The notes beneath the pieces were generated by a model, which saw nothing but the letters and a program-made list of their open reading frames with translations, made no database searches and was not told where the DNA came from. From positions 285,494 through 349,493 of the forward strand of contig VZTJ01001774.1 in NCBI GenBank assembly GCA_013397795.1: a DNA stretch of 64,000 nt. Direction: 5' to 3'. Below are positions 63,311 to 64,000 of this stretch, piece after piece. How positions within the stretch are numbered: position 1 is the first letter of the stretch; every line of letters begins with the position of its first letter. Position numbers and translations under genes: made by a program. Source of the stretch: Orthonyx spaldingii. Its lineage: Eukaryota > Chordata > Aves > Passeriformes > Orthonychidae.

Positions 63311-64000
63311 GTCATATGAGGAATGGAAGCATCTGTGCCTGCTCCTACCGTTGCTTTCATTTCTAGACCAGTTATAAGACCAAAAATACATTGGGGTTTT
63401 GTTTCATGGACATGGCCCCTTCACTGTTCAGCATGCTCCACTGCCCTCAGAGAACAGCAGAGATTTTGTTCTCTTTTATGTTTCAAAACTGTGTTGAGGG
63501 CATATGCACACTCCTACGTCTCAGGGAGACTTTGCTTTTGTTCTTTCTCACTATCTTTTTTCCTGACTCTCAAGAAAAATTGGTTTTAAGCTAAAAACTA
63601 CACTACAAGAACACATCTCTAGAAAGATACATGAACTCCAGAGCTGTTGTTTTTCAAACAGGCTGAATCTGCATCTGTGTCGTCCAGCATATCATGCACT
63701 GAACTCATCAGCAGAGCAGGTGCTTTAGAGTTTGCACTGATTTTTTTGACCTCATAGCTGGTGCAGCACTGTGCTAAGCTCAGTACATCAGCCTCTTCTC
63801 AGCAGTCAATCACCTCCTTTCCTCACCAGCTTTCCCATCCACCTCATACCACTACTTTGTGCCTTTCGTCACTATCTTGCTGCAATATGCTGCTGTTCCT
63901 GCTCTCTCTTGTGTGGGCACATCACTAATCTCTTTTAGGTTGTGGTCCTTGTCTTTCTAGCACTCTGCCTTAATGTGACCCACTTAGTCTCTAACTTTCT
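63311..64000. other. Noncoding stretch to the window end
   Basis: Unique sequence with two overlapping plus-strand frames (63323-63589 and 63391-63594) without recognisable domains. The last 250 bases are rich in CT. No repeat or RNA gene was recognised. Confidence 0.45.

Overview
The window reads as noncoding nuclear DNA from a bird. The main evidence is a small set of CR1-type LINE copies. Two have long stretches matching the 3' part of avian CR1, including the end of ORF2 and the terminal region. Two more are short 3'-tail fragments, and one is a much older CR1/L3-like remnant. There is also one MIR-like SINE fragment. CpG is scarce in most of the window, interspersed repeats are sparse, and there are no Alu or L1 sequences, which fits Aves better than mammals or repeat-rich reptiles. 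The species cannot be told from this sequence. These identifications rest on recall of family consensus sequences; no alignment was run.

Layout: 1-3640 has no recognisable element. 3641-4125 is a diverged CR1/L3-like copy on the minus strand. 4126-15050 is single-copy DNA with several AT-rich stretches that look like conserved noncoding elements and a compound palindrome at 12901-12934. 15051-15112 is a short minus-strand CR1 tail. 15113-25697 is unique sequence. 25698-26312 is a plus-strand CR1 copy with a broken ORF2 end. 26313-31424 is unique. 31425-31540 is the MIR-like fragment. 31541-49815 is unique and holds the strongest enhancer-like block (32230-33060), a small CpG-enriched patch (38585-38950) and a chain of three long open frames (44240-45814). 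49409-49448 and 50858-50897 are two copies of a 40-base sequence, with a CR1 tail (49816-49908) between them. 54259-54960 is a second long CR1 copy, on the minus strand. 54961-64000 is unique, with another AT-rich regulatory-looking block at 57840-58130.

I could not support any functional protein-coding gene, tRNA, rRNA, CRISPR array or endogenous retrovirus. The many open frames of 60-200 codons carry no domain I recognise, overlap on both strands, and are what chance gives in 64 kb. The only frames with recognisable protein similarity are the decayed CR1 ORF2 ends. The likeliest setting is an intergenic region or a large intron, with scattered cis-regulatory elements as its main content. 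I found no convincing undescribed multi-gene system.
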